Shown: positions 41,294 to 51,298, numbered from the stretch's first letter. The stretch: DNA of 64,000 nucleotides from Symbiodinium kawagutii (GCA_009767595.1 VSDK01009485.1:36805-100804), one strand, 5' to 3'. The notes: generated from the sequence alone by a model not told the origin. Translations and numbers: made by a program.

Positions 41294-42630
41294 CTACAGG
41301 AAAGGGAACTGATCTTGCACTGCAGAGCTGTCACCGCCAAATCTAGGATCGCCCCAGGTAACCACTGACCCATCGCCCAAAATGGCAGCAAAGGCACGAC
41401 TTGTGGCCTGAACTTGTTGCACGTTCCTGAGCTGATCTTGAACTGCAGAGCTGTCACCACCATATCTCGGATTGCCCCAGGTAACCACCGACCCGTCGCC
41501 CAAGATGGCAGCAAACGCCTGGTCTGTGGCCTGAACGTGTTGCACGTTCCTGAGCTGATCATGCACTGAGGAGCAGTCGCCACCACAATCTGGATCGCCC
41601 CAGGTAACGACTGACCCATCGCCCAAAATGGCAGCAAAGGCATAACTTGCGCCCTGAATTTGTTTCACATTCCTGAGCCGATCTTGAACTGCAAAGCTGC
41701 CACCACCGTATCTCGGATTGCCCCACGTAACCACTGACCCGTCGCCCAAGATGGCAGCAAAGGCAAAACCAGTAGCCTGAACTTGCTGCACGTTCCTGAG
41801 CTGATCTTGCACTGCAGAGCTGGCACCACCACAAGCTGAATCGCCCCAGGTAACCACAGACCCATCGCCCAAGATGGCAGCAAAGGCGCGAAAAGTGGCT
41901 TGAACTTGTTGCACCTTCTTGAGCTGATCATGCACTGCGGAGCTGTCACCACCAGATGTCGGATCACCCCAGGCAACAACAGACCCGTCGCCCAAAATGG
42001 CAGCGAAGGCGCGGTGTGTGCCCTGAACTTGTTGCACATTCTTGAGCTCATCTTGCACTGCGGAGCTGTCACCACCAGATGTCGGATCAACCCAGGCAAC
42101 AACAGACCCGTCGCCCAGGATGGCAGCAAAGGCATAATCAGTGCCTGAACTTGTTGCACGTTCCTCAGCTGATCTCGCACTGCAAAGCTGTCACCACCAT
42201 GCTCTGGATCGCCCCAGGTAATGACCGACCCATCGCCCAAGATGGCAGCAAAGGCGCCGCCACGTGTGCCCTGAGCTTGTTGCACGTTCCTGAGCTGATC
42301 TTGAACTGCAGAGCTGTCACCACCTGCATCTCGGGATCCCCAAGTCACGATCCGATCACCTCCACAGCACCACATTGCAAAAGCTTGGGGTGTTGTTGCT
42401 ATCTTTGGTTGCTGCACAACTGCTGTCAAGTGATCCCCGTCTTGAATGCCTGAAGCTTCCAAAGTGTCCACAAGGCCGGTCAGCACATGCCCCCTTTGGG
42501 TGACGAGCTTGAGGAAGCCCTGCCCGAACGAATTCTGGGCCATCACTTTCAAGTCCCTCACAGTGGAAAGCCGTGGGATTGACAGTGTTTTTCTCTTTCC
42601 GCTTGGAAGGGATACAACAACTTGAAGCAT
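41294..42630 (-). pseudogene. Ubiquitin-like / RCC1-repeat gene 3, frameshifted
   Basis: Same architecture as genes 1 and 2. The start codon at 42630 gives MLQVVVSLPSGKRKTLSIPR, a diverged ubiquitin-like domain, then AMWCCGGDRIVTWG and RCC1-type units. At about 42140 the word gtggcctgaac found in the other units is gtgcctgaac, a single missing base. The frame therefore leaves the repeats after unit 2 and the remaining units continue in the next frame down to SSAVQDQFPFL at 41294. In total nine units are present, as in gene 2. It is either a recent pseudogene or a sequencing error in an intact gene. Confidence 0.8.
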
Positions 42631-43010
42631 TGAGAAATTTATGCGCACTATGCGCAGAATATGAACCTTACAATCTTTATGCCTACAATCTTGAGCCACT
42701 GCCGTGTCACAAATTCTTGGGCGAATGGTCAAATTCTTGAGACCAGTTTGCACATTCAAGAATCATGATCAGTTTCGTCTGGTTAGTTGCACAAAGCTGT
42801 ATCAAACATGAATTGATATACGCTTGATATGTTGCAAACAGCTCAACATCACACAGCCCAGTCGGCCGGCCAATTGCGCTTGTGGCAGCAGTCATGTCCT
42901 TTTTGATGTGCCGAGTTGACACCTCTAAACAACCACTAGCAACTATATGGTTGATGGTCAGGGAACCTGTGGCTATGCGCGTCCCATAAATGACCAAAAA
43001 CCTCTTTGAT
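42631..43010. other. 5' flank of RCC1 gene 3
   Basis: No homology to the flanks of genes 1 and 2 and no trinucleotide run. Upstream in-frame codons to 42759 are open but lack support. Confidence 0.45.
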
Positions 43011-43135
43011 GGGACTTGGTTGCTTTTTAGATCCCTTTCTAAAAGTCTAACTTTTAGTGACTATAGGGTAAAGCAATCATATCCCAAAAAGCCTGAAAAC
43101 CCCAAGGCAGTAGCTGGGTTTGCCAACCCGATATC
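43011..43135 (+). repeat. Family E short interspersed repeat, copy E4
   Basis: Contains tttttagatccctttctaaa, gtctaacttttagtgactat, catatcccaaaaagcc and ggcagtagctggg. Same orientation as the other copies. Confidence 0.75.
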
Positions 43136-43238
43136 GAGCTGGATGGGATTTTCCCGGAATTTTGGGATGGTCAGTATCCACCACCCACGGCATGTCCTGG
43201 GATCTGCCACGCTTACAGAAACCTGTCCATCGGCCTCA

Positions 43239-43295
43239 GGTGCGACGCTTCGTGCGGGCGCGAGCCGGGTCGATGTCAAGGGGATTAGCCGACAT
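43239..43295 (-). CDS. Candidate first exon, - strand
   Basis: An ATG at 43295 opens MSANPLDIDPARARTKRRT before a stop in a GC-rich island (43160-43310). It is upstream of the PAS exons on the same strand and could be the start of that gene. Other frames in the island are also open. Confidence 0.3.
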
Positions 43296-43319
43296 GGCAA
43301 TCGCACCTGGCCATGGCAA

Positions 43320-43880
43320 ATCTATAGGATTTTAAGCGACTTTTAGGAGTTTAGGATGGTGAATTATAGAGAAACCCATCTGTAAACCATAGAAAATCCC
43401 GATGTTAGGCTGCTTTCCAGATAAGTTTCACTATAGAATATGATCAACGCGTCCATTTCCAGGTTAGTCTTCCAAAGTGAGTAAAGACTAGTTCATCATA
43501 TCTTATAGGGAAACCCAGGGTTCATACATTTTCCACCAACCAGTAGTTGTTTGACCAATATTGTTCCTTACCATCCTCTGTTGTAAACCACTATTAATGG
43601 TTATAACCCCCATATGTAAATCCTGATCAACCCAACAGCCAGTCAACTACCACATATCTTATAGGATTTATAGGGAGTCCCAGGTTCCCATGATAAGTAT
43701 AACAGTGGTTGGCTATTATCTCCTATTATTAACCCATCATAAATCACTATATCATGATAAACCAGTAGTTTAAAACCACCAGCCCAGGTTTCCATGATTA
43801 ACTACCAACCAACCCAAGCCAACCACATGATTAACCATAATTGACCATAGAAAATCCCATGTTTGAAACCACCAACCACC
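43320..43880. other. AC-rich simple-sequence stretch
   Basis: Family H-like words (ggttggctattatctcctattatt) and 'accaccaacca' runs; no gene. Confidence 0.5.
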
Positions 43881-43884
43881 AACC

Positions 43885-44035
43885 CACTAAGATCACCAAG
43901 GGTTCGTTGCACGCGAAGAGCGCCACATGGCGGCTGCTGGCCGGTCAAGACACCACCACCGCGTGGATGGCATTTCGGATACTGCTCTCGCGCACCACCT
44001 GGGGCAATCATTTCGGGCTGGAAAAGCTGGTGACC
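43885..44035 (+). CDS. Candidate exon, unknown protein
   Basis: The + frame reads TKGSLHAKSATWRLLAGQDT and TTAWMAFRILLSRTTWGNHF, a mixed, Trp-containing sequence in a GC-rich island. The - strand is also open but less balanced. No domain recognised. Confidence 0.35.
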
Positions 44036-44045
44036 ATAGGATCTA

Positions 44046-44195
44046 CCGCTGGTGGGCCCCCAACCAACTGGTGAACTACTAGTTATAAGGGTTCTACCAT
44101 ATGATCTAATTTGCTTCATAAGCAACTTCACCGGGGTAATTTCTACTAGTTATAGGGGTTCTAACCCAACTTATAACTGCCAGGGGCCCACCTTG
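44046..44195. mobile_element. Family D MITE-like element, copy D3
   Basis: Left end (GGTGGGCCCCC) diverged at its first bases, right end GGGGCCCACCTTG intact, TA on both sides (44044-44045 and 44196-44197). 150 bp, longer than D1. Confidence 0.65.
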
Positions 44196-44217
44196 TACTG
44201 ATCTACCAGAGAAACGC

Positions 44218-44378
44218 ATGGTAGATTGGTATATCCAAAATTCAAAAATTCAACTCATTAATTGAAATTGAAATTCATCAAATAATGATTAATTAATTGA
44301 TGATTAGGATATACCAATCTACCATTTATGAATCTCCTCTAATCATTGATTCATAATTCATGGTAGATTGGTATATCC
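44218..44378. repeat. Inverted and direct copies of ATGGTAGATTGGTATATCC
   Basis: The 19-mer occurs at 44218-44236, inverted and perfect at 44307-44325, and direct again at 44360-44378. The first two can pair as a stem around a 70-bp AT-rich loop. Confidence 0.85.
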
Positions 44379-44399
44379 AAAGCAATCATCTACCATCTA

Positions 44400-45120
44400 A
44401 TCTAGATGGTTGATTGATCATTTGGATGGCCTCATAAATTCATCACATATCCAGGGTAATTGGATAAATGCCAGACAACTACTTTGTGAATTTATCAATT
44501 AATACTAGATCCAAATCCTAGTCTATCAATCTTGAGCATTTTTGAAGGATAGACAACTCTTCTACAAAGTGCTTAGTGATGCTTAGTGTTAGAATTACCA
44601 CTTTTGTGGGGTGTAGCATTCACATAAATGGCTCATGACCAGGGTTACATTCACCACTTACCAGTCATGGGACGACCATTCAAAGATTGTGTTCATCAAA
44701 AAAGGAGGCCATAAGGCCCAGCACGTAGCAAAGTGACCCTGGCAAAAATGTCCGTTCTCAATGCCGTTGACACTTTGTGGTAGAATGGGTCTGCTTCTCA
44801 GGGATACAGTATGCTTGATAACCATTGCCAATAGCCTCATGCAGCAGGTTATAACCTCCATATGGGTAAGACCATCGTGAAGAACCAGCTACGAGCAATG
44901 GGGATGCACATCCAAGTAGTGAAGTCATCTAGAAATGTTGGAATTCCATTGCGTGGTTTACTATGTCCAAAGCCAAACATACATAGCAAGCCTTAGTCAT
45001 AGTATGATATACCTACCAGAGATCCATGTCTAATTACAATTATCATCAATCAAGCAATTATTCACCAACAATCAACCATTAGCCAACCACCGACCAAGCA
45101 TTAACCATCACTGCTATTCT
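44400..45120. other. Noncoding stretch
   Basis: Unique AT-rich sequence and simple repeats; the - frame at 44658-44861 has no support. Confidence 0.4.
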
Positions 45121-45124
45121 CTTG

Positions 45125-45280
45125 CAGCGCCAGTCAACATCCAGTGACACGTGTTGGTTTACAGTGATCAACCATAGTGCGGTATTACCATCTGAAGCTC
45201 GCAACGCCAGGCAACTGACTGTGAGTTCAACCATGGCGAGTTGCGAGGTTGCACATCCCCTTCACTTGTTGCTGGTTATG
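45125..45280 (+). CDS. Candidate exon, unknown protein
   Basis: After cttgcag the + frame reads RQSTSSDTCWFTVINHSAVL and PSEARNARQLTVSSTMASCE. Open and mixed in composition; no domain recognised. Confidence 0.3.
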
Positions 45281-45291
45281 AACTTCTATGT

Positions 45292-45399
45292 GGTGGTTTC
45301 TCAAACACAAAGCCTCAAAATCTAGTTGGTTTACCTTTAGAAGTGGTTGATAGATTGGATGATAAGTGGGGGTACCCCAAGCTGACTTGAGGAACCATC
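45292..45399. mobile_element. Family C MITE-like element, decayed copy
   Basis: Starts GGTGGTTTCTCAAACACAA, contains gggggtacccc, ends gacttgaggaaccatc. Confidence 0.6.
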
Positions 45400-45447
45400 A
45401 ATTGACCATCCACGTGACCATTCAAATGACCCTTTCTAAGCCATCAA

Positions 45448-45543
45448 CCGGTTGGTGGTTTTAATCCATAAGAAAAATATCAACCAACTATGTGTTAGCA
45501 ATTACTAGGGAAAATACTCAAAATCTTTGAAACCACCAATCAG
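45448..45543. mobile_element. Family A MITE-like element, copy A10
   Basis: Starts CCGGTTGGTGGTTTTAAT and ends TTTGAAACCACCAATCAG with the shared core attactagggaaaat. Confidence 0.75.
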
Positions 45544-45549
45544 TAGTTA

Positions 45550-45714
45550 AACATTTAACCATCACTAGTTGGTTATTATTCCCTATTATTCACTATTATC
45601 AATGGCTATTAGTTGTTTAACCATCACTAGTTGGTTAGATGATGGTCACTTGAAGGAATCAATGGCTATAACTCCCCTATAAAATGATCCCTTCAAGTGA
45701 CCATCATCCAACCC
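45550..45714. repeat. Family H repeat, copy 2, with a long hairpin
   Basis: Same sequence as 10472-10552, but tttaaccatcactagttgg and caatggctat are each duplicated. GATGATGGTCACTTGAAGG (45638-45656) and its perfect complement (45690-45708) form a 19-bp stem that extends to about 25 bp with two mismatches. Confidence 0.8.
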
Positions 45715-46195
45715 ATCTGGCCCATCGCGCCTGAGAGGTCATCTGATCAATGTCAGAGCAATGCTTCCTAGGATGAGCCATGGCCGGTGCGCCCCTGGAA
45801 CGAGGTGCCTTGCGCATCGGTTGTTTGGGCATGGGTTACGATGCTACTTTTGGTGTTATTACTTAGGGTTGGTTCGTAGTATGCTCAAGCAACAAGGCTA
45901 CTGTGTCAGGGTATAAGCACTTTCTTTTGGTGGTTTCTGGCAGTGCGTTAATAGCTTGTTGCGGTTGTGAATAATGATAAGGTTCTCTATTACGAGTATG
46001 AAAACTGACCGGTATCGTGACAGTCCGAAGTCAAATCACCATCCTTTTGCGCGCCGCTATGACTCAAGGGCCCTGTTGAGCCCCATGTTGCAGCGGGGGT
46101 GAGAAGTGACACATGACAACCTGGCGCATGACTCAGTTCCTTTCACACTCAACCAAGTCTTCAGGGGTCATGTGGTCTGTACAAAAACTAATTAA
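45715..46195. other. Complex sequence, no supported gene
   Basis: A + frame at 45765-45870 is open (AMLPRMSHGRCAPGTRC) but Cys-rich and without support. The block may belong with the LTR-type fossil that follows. Confidence 0.3.
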
Positions 46196-46196
46196 G

Positions 46197-46430
46197 TCAG
46201 CGCTTCTTCTTGGTACGATGCGTCTCAATGCCTTCAACGCGAACTAGATTGCTGTTCAGGGTCTTCACCAGCAGGTCTGGTCGCATCATCTTCGTGAGCG
46301 CGTCCGCAACCATAGTCGAAGTAGAGGTCCAACGGACTTGGTCACCTCCCTTCATGGATCGGAATGTTCTGCGTCCGTCCTTCCAAAGGTTCTCGTGGAT
46401 CGCACTCAGTTCAATCCACCAGAGGTTGAG
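46197..46430 (-). mobile_element. Ty1/copia-like LTR retrotransposon fossil, 3' end of pol
   Basis: The - strand carries the end of a copia-type pol product with an ADALTK word, the usual close of the copia RNase H region, and a basic tail. Only this terminal part is recognised; the rest of pol, gag and the long terminal repeats were not seen within the window. The element is broken. The good preservation of the small piece suggests a moderate age. Confidence 0.65.
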
Positions 46431-46439
46431 AGGACATAT

Positions 46440-47160
46440 AGGGCCCCAAACAGGAAGTGTCGCTTAGGACCCCTTGCAGAACCCAAGAGGCCACATAGGA
46501 CCCCTTGGATTCTGTGCTATTGGCCATGCCTGCCCAATCCTCCTTATCAAGCGCCGCAGCAATGCTCCACGGCGAACGGTGACAGCAAAACCGTCCGTAC
46601 TGCCCATGAACACCATGGAGCAACATGGTTTCATGGTGTGGATTGACCTAGAACACATGGATTCTTAAGGGGCGTGTTTTGATCAGCGCGCAGGGCGTCT
46701 CCAGTGTCCACTTGCCACATGCAAGTCGATGTCCAGTGTCCAGTCGCCAGGCAATTCAATGCTCAGTGTCCACTGGGAATCAGTCTTGGGTCTCTGCTAA
46801 TTGAGTTTTTTGCAACCCGCCCAACCCTCCCTATAGGATTCTAAAAGCAACCAGGCGCCCGGCACCAAAAAAAAGCAACCACAGCAACCGCTATACAGCA
46901 GCAAGTATAGGCACGGGCTCTCCGGGGAACGGTAAGGCCCTGGCAGTACCGCCCTGGTAGAGGTACTGCCCTTAGCGGCACTGCCGGCCCTGACGGTGCA
47001 GCTGCCTTGCAGAGTCGTTGGATTGGCCATATGATTATTTTGGAATGCAGCTCTTGGGGAAGTGCCCATCAAACAAATCAACAACCAGGGGGGAAGGGCT
47101 TGCGGGGATGATGAAAACACTTTTGGCGCAAACTTCTGCAAAATCTGTCCCAAAATTTTC
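46440..47160. other. Complex sequence of unknown nature
   Basis: Includes a short direct duplication (aggaccccttg(c/g) at about 46467 and 46498) and repeated 'ccagtgtcca' words at 46700-46775. The - frame at 46797-47153 has no motif. Possibly untranslated or flanking parts of older insertions. Confidence 0.3.
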
Positions 47161-47317
47161 CCACTGATCCAGAAAAAACAAAGACTGTCTTAATGAGCGC
47201 TATAGGCTCTCATGGTGGAGATCACTCGATTTTTACTTAATGAATATCATTATATACGTAGTAGTTTTGCCACCCACATGATCGAGCACAATTTTGGCAC
47301 TAAGCTTTTGGGAATCC

Positions 47318-47757
47318 ACTTTGGAAAGCGTGATGGCAGGTTGAATTTTAATGGTGAGAACCTCAACGTAATTGATTATGGTTTTGGTTGTGGGGTGTAT
47401 GTATATATAGATATATATGGCTGATGGCTGATGATCATGGTTCGACCTGGCTGGCTATGCATAGATGGTGAAAGCGTGATGGAAGGTTGAATTTTAATGG
47501 TGAGAACCTCAACGTAATTGATTATGGTTTTGGTTGTGGGGTGTATGTATATATAGATATATATGGCTGATGGCTGATGATCATGGTTCGACCTGGCTGG
47601 CTATGCATAGATGGTGAAAGCGTGATGGAAGGTTGAAATTTAATGGTGAGAACCTCAACATAATTGATTATGGTTTTGGATGTGGGGTGTATGTATATAA
47701 AGATATATATGGCTGATGGCTGATGATCATGGTTCGACCTGGCTGGCTATGGTTGAT
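47318..47757 (+). repeat. 146-bp tandem repeat, three copies
   Basis: Copies begin near 47328, 47474 and 47620 (aaagcgtgatggnaggttga) and include gtatatatagatatatatgg and atgatcatggttcgacctgg. A few substitutions separate them, and the last copy ends early. Confidence 0.9.
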
Positions 47758-47759
47758 GG

Positions 47760-48285
47760 TGTTTGCCAAATAGCTGTCCATACTTTAGGGGATGATACAG
47801 GGCGTAGTTAACGGTTGATTAAAATTGTGAACGGCAACGGTGATGGCTGTTATAATGGTTGGCTGATGCGACTCGGTAAGCATGGCCGCATATGATTTTT
47901 GAACGGCTATTTCGAACACTTGGGGATGGTTGGTCCCATCGATGAGCAACCGTACCATTGGTGGTGGTAGACTAGACTAACTAAGCTCTTTATAACGAAA
48001 CGTGGGTGTCATGCCATGATCCAATTTGAGATCCTCGTCGAAACGTCATCACTGAGCCCAGGGGCAGTGCACCGGGAACAGCACGCCAGCAATGCCGGCC
48101 AGGATCAAGGCCGTTTTTTTTGCTTTGGGTGAATCGAGTGGTGCGCCAACTAACTTAACTTGCAGGTCGCCAAAAATAAACCCATCAGGAGACTAAAATC
48201 AGTTGGCAATTATCGAAGAGCTTTATTCGTAGGTAAATTGTTTGATTTAAAATCAAAAATAGCCAGATCTATTTCTGCATATCTA
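47760..48285. other. Noncoding stretch
   Basis: GT-rich words give way to unique sequence; no supported frame. Confidence 0.4.
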
Positions 48286-48362
48286 GATAAATATCTATCT
48301 ACCTATTTATCTATAAATAGATATATATATATATAGATAGATAATTTATAGATATATAGATT
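48284..48362. repeat. (TATC)n/(GATA)n self-complementary microsatellite
   Basis: ctatctacctatttatctataaatagatatatatatatatagatagataa folds on itself because tatc runs are followed by gata runs. Confidence 0.85.
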
Positions 48363-48930
48363 GAGTTGAAGCATGCCCAACAACTCGGCAACCTGTCCAC
48401 GGCGCATTTTGCGCAACGGGCCCGTCCCAGCGGGCAGCCAAGCCTTAGGCCGCAGACGGAGCGGTGTGCGGGCAACGCAGGGACCTGGAGATCTTTAATG
48501 ACCCTGGAATAGCGATGAATAGAGAGATCGATGTGCATAAAGGGATTAAGAAATTGAAAATAGTACATCATAGAATCATAGTTGATAAACTAGATGAGTG
48601 GTTGGTTATCGGTTTCTCCCTGGCCTTGGCTTTCTGGATGTATCTTTCTGTCAATGTTTGGTTGAGATTCATGATAGTGGATTGAAATACCAGTATGGCC
48701 ACCATGGGTTCTGGTTGGTTACATATTAAGTAAATTCAATCGGGAGGCCTGTTTGACAGGAAACCACAATCAGCTATAGGCATTTAGTGATTGCGGTTTT
48801 TAGATGGCTGTGGTCCTCAGAACTTTGGAAGCTCAAACCCTGTGTGACTAGGAAGACACGTGCCAATGAATTTCATACCAGAACCACACAACAACATCAG
48901 GTGCCAAAACGTAAAGTATCGATAGGTATC
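48363..48930. other. Probable upstream region of the multi-exon gene
   Basis: A GC-rich patch at 48380-48500 (ttgcgcaacgggcccgtccc) has no convincing frame. The + frame at 48464-48685 (73 codons, with a hydrophobic LALAFWMYLSVNVWLRFMIV) is possible but unsupported. Confidence 0.3.
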
Positions 48931-48980
48931 GTATGTTTATAAATTTTACGATATACCTCACTCACTACCGTTGCGACGCC

Positions 48981-49511
48981 ATGGCAGCGCGACGGCTCCA
49001 CCAAAAGTCTGTTCGGCGCAAACATGTGAAGCTAATCGTGAAGAAAATTGCCGAGGGATTGAACACTAATGGCCACAAGAAACGTATGGCAACAACCAAT
49101 CGGCTTTTGCCTGTTGGGGGCCTGAGGCGGAGATCTCTTAGGAAGTTGTTTGGAGGTTGGATCTTAGACTTTTTGGGAAGGGGAAGAATTTTGACCAAAA
49201 AGCTGGCCCAGGAAGCGTGCCAGGGGTTGAGGAAAAAATTCAACCTTCCCAAACTCAACGACAATGATGAGGTTCTTCGCATGCATGTTCTTCTCAAGAG
49301 TGCCAGAAAAAGGCAGATTGCTAAACCCGAAAGTAAGTCTAAAGCCATGTCTTCGATGGACCTTGTGGATACCTTGCCGCTTGATGGTGAGACGGAGGAG
49401 CACTGGCGCACATGCGCATGGATGTGGAAACCAACCATTACCTTTAAAGTGAAGATGGTCAACCACGATTTTCAACCAAGATACATAGCTTCTTACTTGT
49501 CCACCTGTTAG
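48981..49511 (+). CDS. First exon of multi-exon dinoflagellate-type gene
   Basis: An ATG at 48981 in context gccATGG opens MAARRLHQKSVRRKHVKLIV, a strongly basic start that could direct the protein to the nucleus. The frame stays open to 49511 and is Lys/Arg/Leu-rich, with helical segments (LTKKLAQEACQGLRKKFNLP). A GT donor at 49386/49387 (gatg|gtgaga) or a later one may end the exon. From memory, similar basic leaders begin a large family of dinoflagellate proteins of unknown function; I could not check this. The exons that follow share the strand and an acceptor pattern of cag or tag before G. Confidence 0.55.
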   Translation: MAARRLHQKSVRRKHVKLIVKKIAEGLNTNGHKKRMATTNRLLPVGGLRRRSLRKLFGGWILDFLGRGRILTKKLAQEACQGLRKKFNLPKLNDNDEVLRMHVLLKSARKRQIAKPESKSKAMSSMDLVDTLPLDGETEEHWRTCAWMWKPTITFKVKMVNHDFQPRYIASYLSTC

Positions 49512-49543
49512 CCCTTGTAGCCTAGCTGCTGCTCATTGGACAG

Positions 49544-49640
49544 GAGGCCACTGAAGAGTTTCCTGAGCCGGAGTGTGGCGCAGGCTACGTCAAGTTGCCT
49601 GGTGAAGATTCTCCAGCTGGACCCTGCCCCTACGAATCTG
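49544..49640 (+). CDS. Exon, acidic segment
   Basis: Acceptor ggacag, then EATEEFPEPECGAGYVKLPG. A donor may be at 49601/49602 (ctg|gtgaag) or further on; the frame remains open to about 49640. Confidence 0.4.
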
Positions 49641-49752
49641 GGCTGGCGTTACTAGTTGGTTTTGGAACCGCACCATCAATGCTTTGAATCTATCAGGGTA
49701 AATAGGACCGACCTTAATTTGCTAATTCAATCCTTTTCAAAACTTGTCTTAG

Positions 49753-49830
49753 GAAGATGAGTCGCCACCGATGAAATTCAATACCGAGCGCAACTGGAAG
49801 TTGAAATCTGGCCTCTGGGGAGCGCCAAAT
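49753..49830 (+). CDS. Exon, EDESPPMKF segment
   Basis: Acceptor gtcttag, then EDESPPMKFNTERNWKLKSG. Donor not resolved. Confidence 0.4.
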
Positions 49831-49966
49831 CCCCCCCCACTTGAGGTGCACTTGGTTTGTTTGTTGCAGAATGCCATGCTTGGACATATAATACCTTGTT
49901 GCTTTGTTGCTGTTTTGACGGTCGTGAAGGGATCATCTCATTGAGAATGTGTTCAGCTTTTCACAG

Positions 49967-50260
49967 GTGGTGACACGACCGCGACCACAACGGCTGGATT
50001 TCGATCAAGCGCTTGAACCTGATGACTCTGGTGATGTGCCCTTCCAGCACATACTAGTCAATGACATGAGAATGTTGGTTCTGCATGGTCTCCCCAGGTT
50101 TGAATTTATGTGGTACCTTGAATTTCCCCCCAGCCGTATTCAATCTGAGGCCTCTCATCCTGAAGGTGGGCCACATGACGATGAATGGCTTGATGGCTGG
50201 GACGGCCCTGCTTATAACCCAGACGACTATTGGATGTATTGGGATGACAGTTTCTTGACC
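49967..50260 (+). CDS. Exon block with acidic Trp/Tyr-rich segment
   Basis: One frame is open from the acceptor tttcacag (49966) through RLDFDQALEPDDSGDVPFQ. After a second acceptor-like ccccccag (50133) it reads SHPEGGPHDDEWLDGWDG and PAYNPDDYWMYWDDS. The D/W/Y-rich segment is unusual and could mediate protein contacts. It may be two exons with a short intron kept in frame. Confidence 0.45.
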
Positions 50261-50537
50261 CACATGTTTTTGGGCAAAATGTTTCATTCCGAAACGCAAT
50301 TTGTTCATCAAACAACCTATTGCCGATCGCTTTCCCACGGCCTGTTAGGTACATGGAAATGGGTGTGTGATGCAGTGGCTGGCGGGGCCACATCTGCTTT
50401 TGCTCCTGGAGCCTTGATACAATGCATTGGTCCCATGAACCTTAATGGATGCTTTAGCGATTGGTATGTGATTGGTTAGTTTCATGCGTTTATCTAAGCA
50501 ATAGAGGGGTGCCCCAATCTTTCTTCCGATGGCCCAG

Positions 50538-50639
50538 GAACTGGCACGGATCCAGCTACGGAATGTCCAGGACTTTCCGAAGCCTTGGATGCTGACTCTT
50601 CGCAAGTTGTCGCCGACGCCGATGGTGATCAATTGGACG
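50538..50639 (+). CDS. Exon, Asp/Ala-rich linker
   Basis: Acceptor ggcccag, GT donor (gacg|gtgagc), 102 nt. Two frames are open; the one reading GTGTDPATECPGLSEALDAD then SSQVVADADGDQLD has the acidic character of its neighbours. Confidence 0.45.
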
Positions 50640-50943
50640 GTGAGCCATGTGCTTTGCCTATATTTAACTAATGAACCATCATTGAAAAGTTAATATCTCT
50701 GCACAGATTGCGTAGCCCCCCAACGTAGCTCACCAAAGATAGATCAGTTTCAACACATCCCAGCTTCGTCCTAAGGGTCGCCAAGCGAGCTTGACTCTAT
50801 CTTCGAGCAATGGTGCTCTGAGAACTGCGCCTCTTCTTTAAAACAATCTGACTTTTTGAATTTGGACACTGACACTTTCTAGGCATTCTCTAATCGATGC
50901 AATTGCTATGGTTGCTTCCTAAGTTGACCGGCTGATCCTCAAC

Positions 50944-51045
50944 TTCTCGGATGAGCACCAGCTGGATGATGATGCGGATGATTACGCGAAGCTGTTCAAT
51001 GATCATCTTTGGGCACTATTTCTGGCTGAGACAGGCAGGGCCCAA
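50944..51045 (+). CDS. Exon, acidic helix
   Basis: Frame FSDEHQLDDDADDYAKLFND then HLWALFLAETGRAQG. Ends uncertain. Other frames are repeat-like (Met-rich) and rejected. Confidence 0.4.
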
Positions 51046-51140
51046 GGATGTTTACATAAACCTCTTCACATGTCAGTGTCCCCAAATTTCCATTAGTTTT
51101 CCCATCACTGATTCCATCCCCGCCCCTATCTTTACCAAGG

Positions 51141-51298
51141 GTCGGAGCAGCCAACCAACTGCATCTGCAGGTTATGATGCTTCGCTTCAAGCGGATGCTG
51201 CAGTTGAGGCGTGATCCTGGGAGCACGGAGGCATTGGTCACCATGCAGTGTCAGAAAGGGCTGGCTCTGACAGATTTAGAAATGTTCCATTATGCTGC
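51141..51298 (+). CDS. Exon, basic helix, frame uncertain
   Basis: Frame VGAANQLHLQVMMLRFKRML then QLRRDPGSTEALVTMQCQKG, helical and basic. A second open frame (KGRSSQPTASAGYDASLQAD) could be the real one up to a donor near 51215 (gc|gtgatc). Confidence 0.35.

Noticed and set aside
45765-45870. Cys/Leu-rich + frame as a membrane protein
   Set aside because: No start, no splice signals and no relation to flanking exons; composition is likely accidental.
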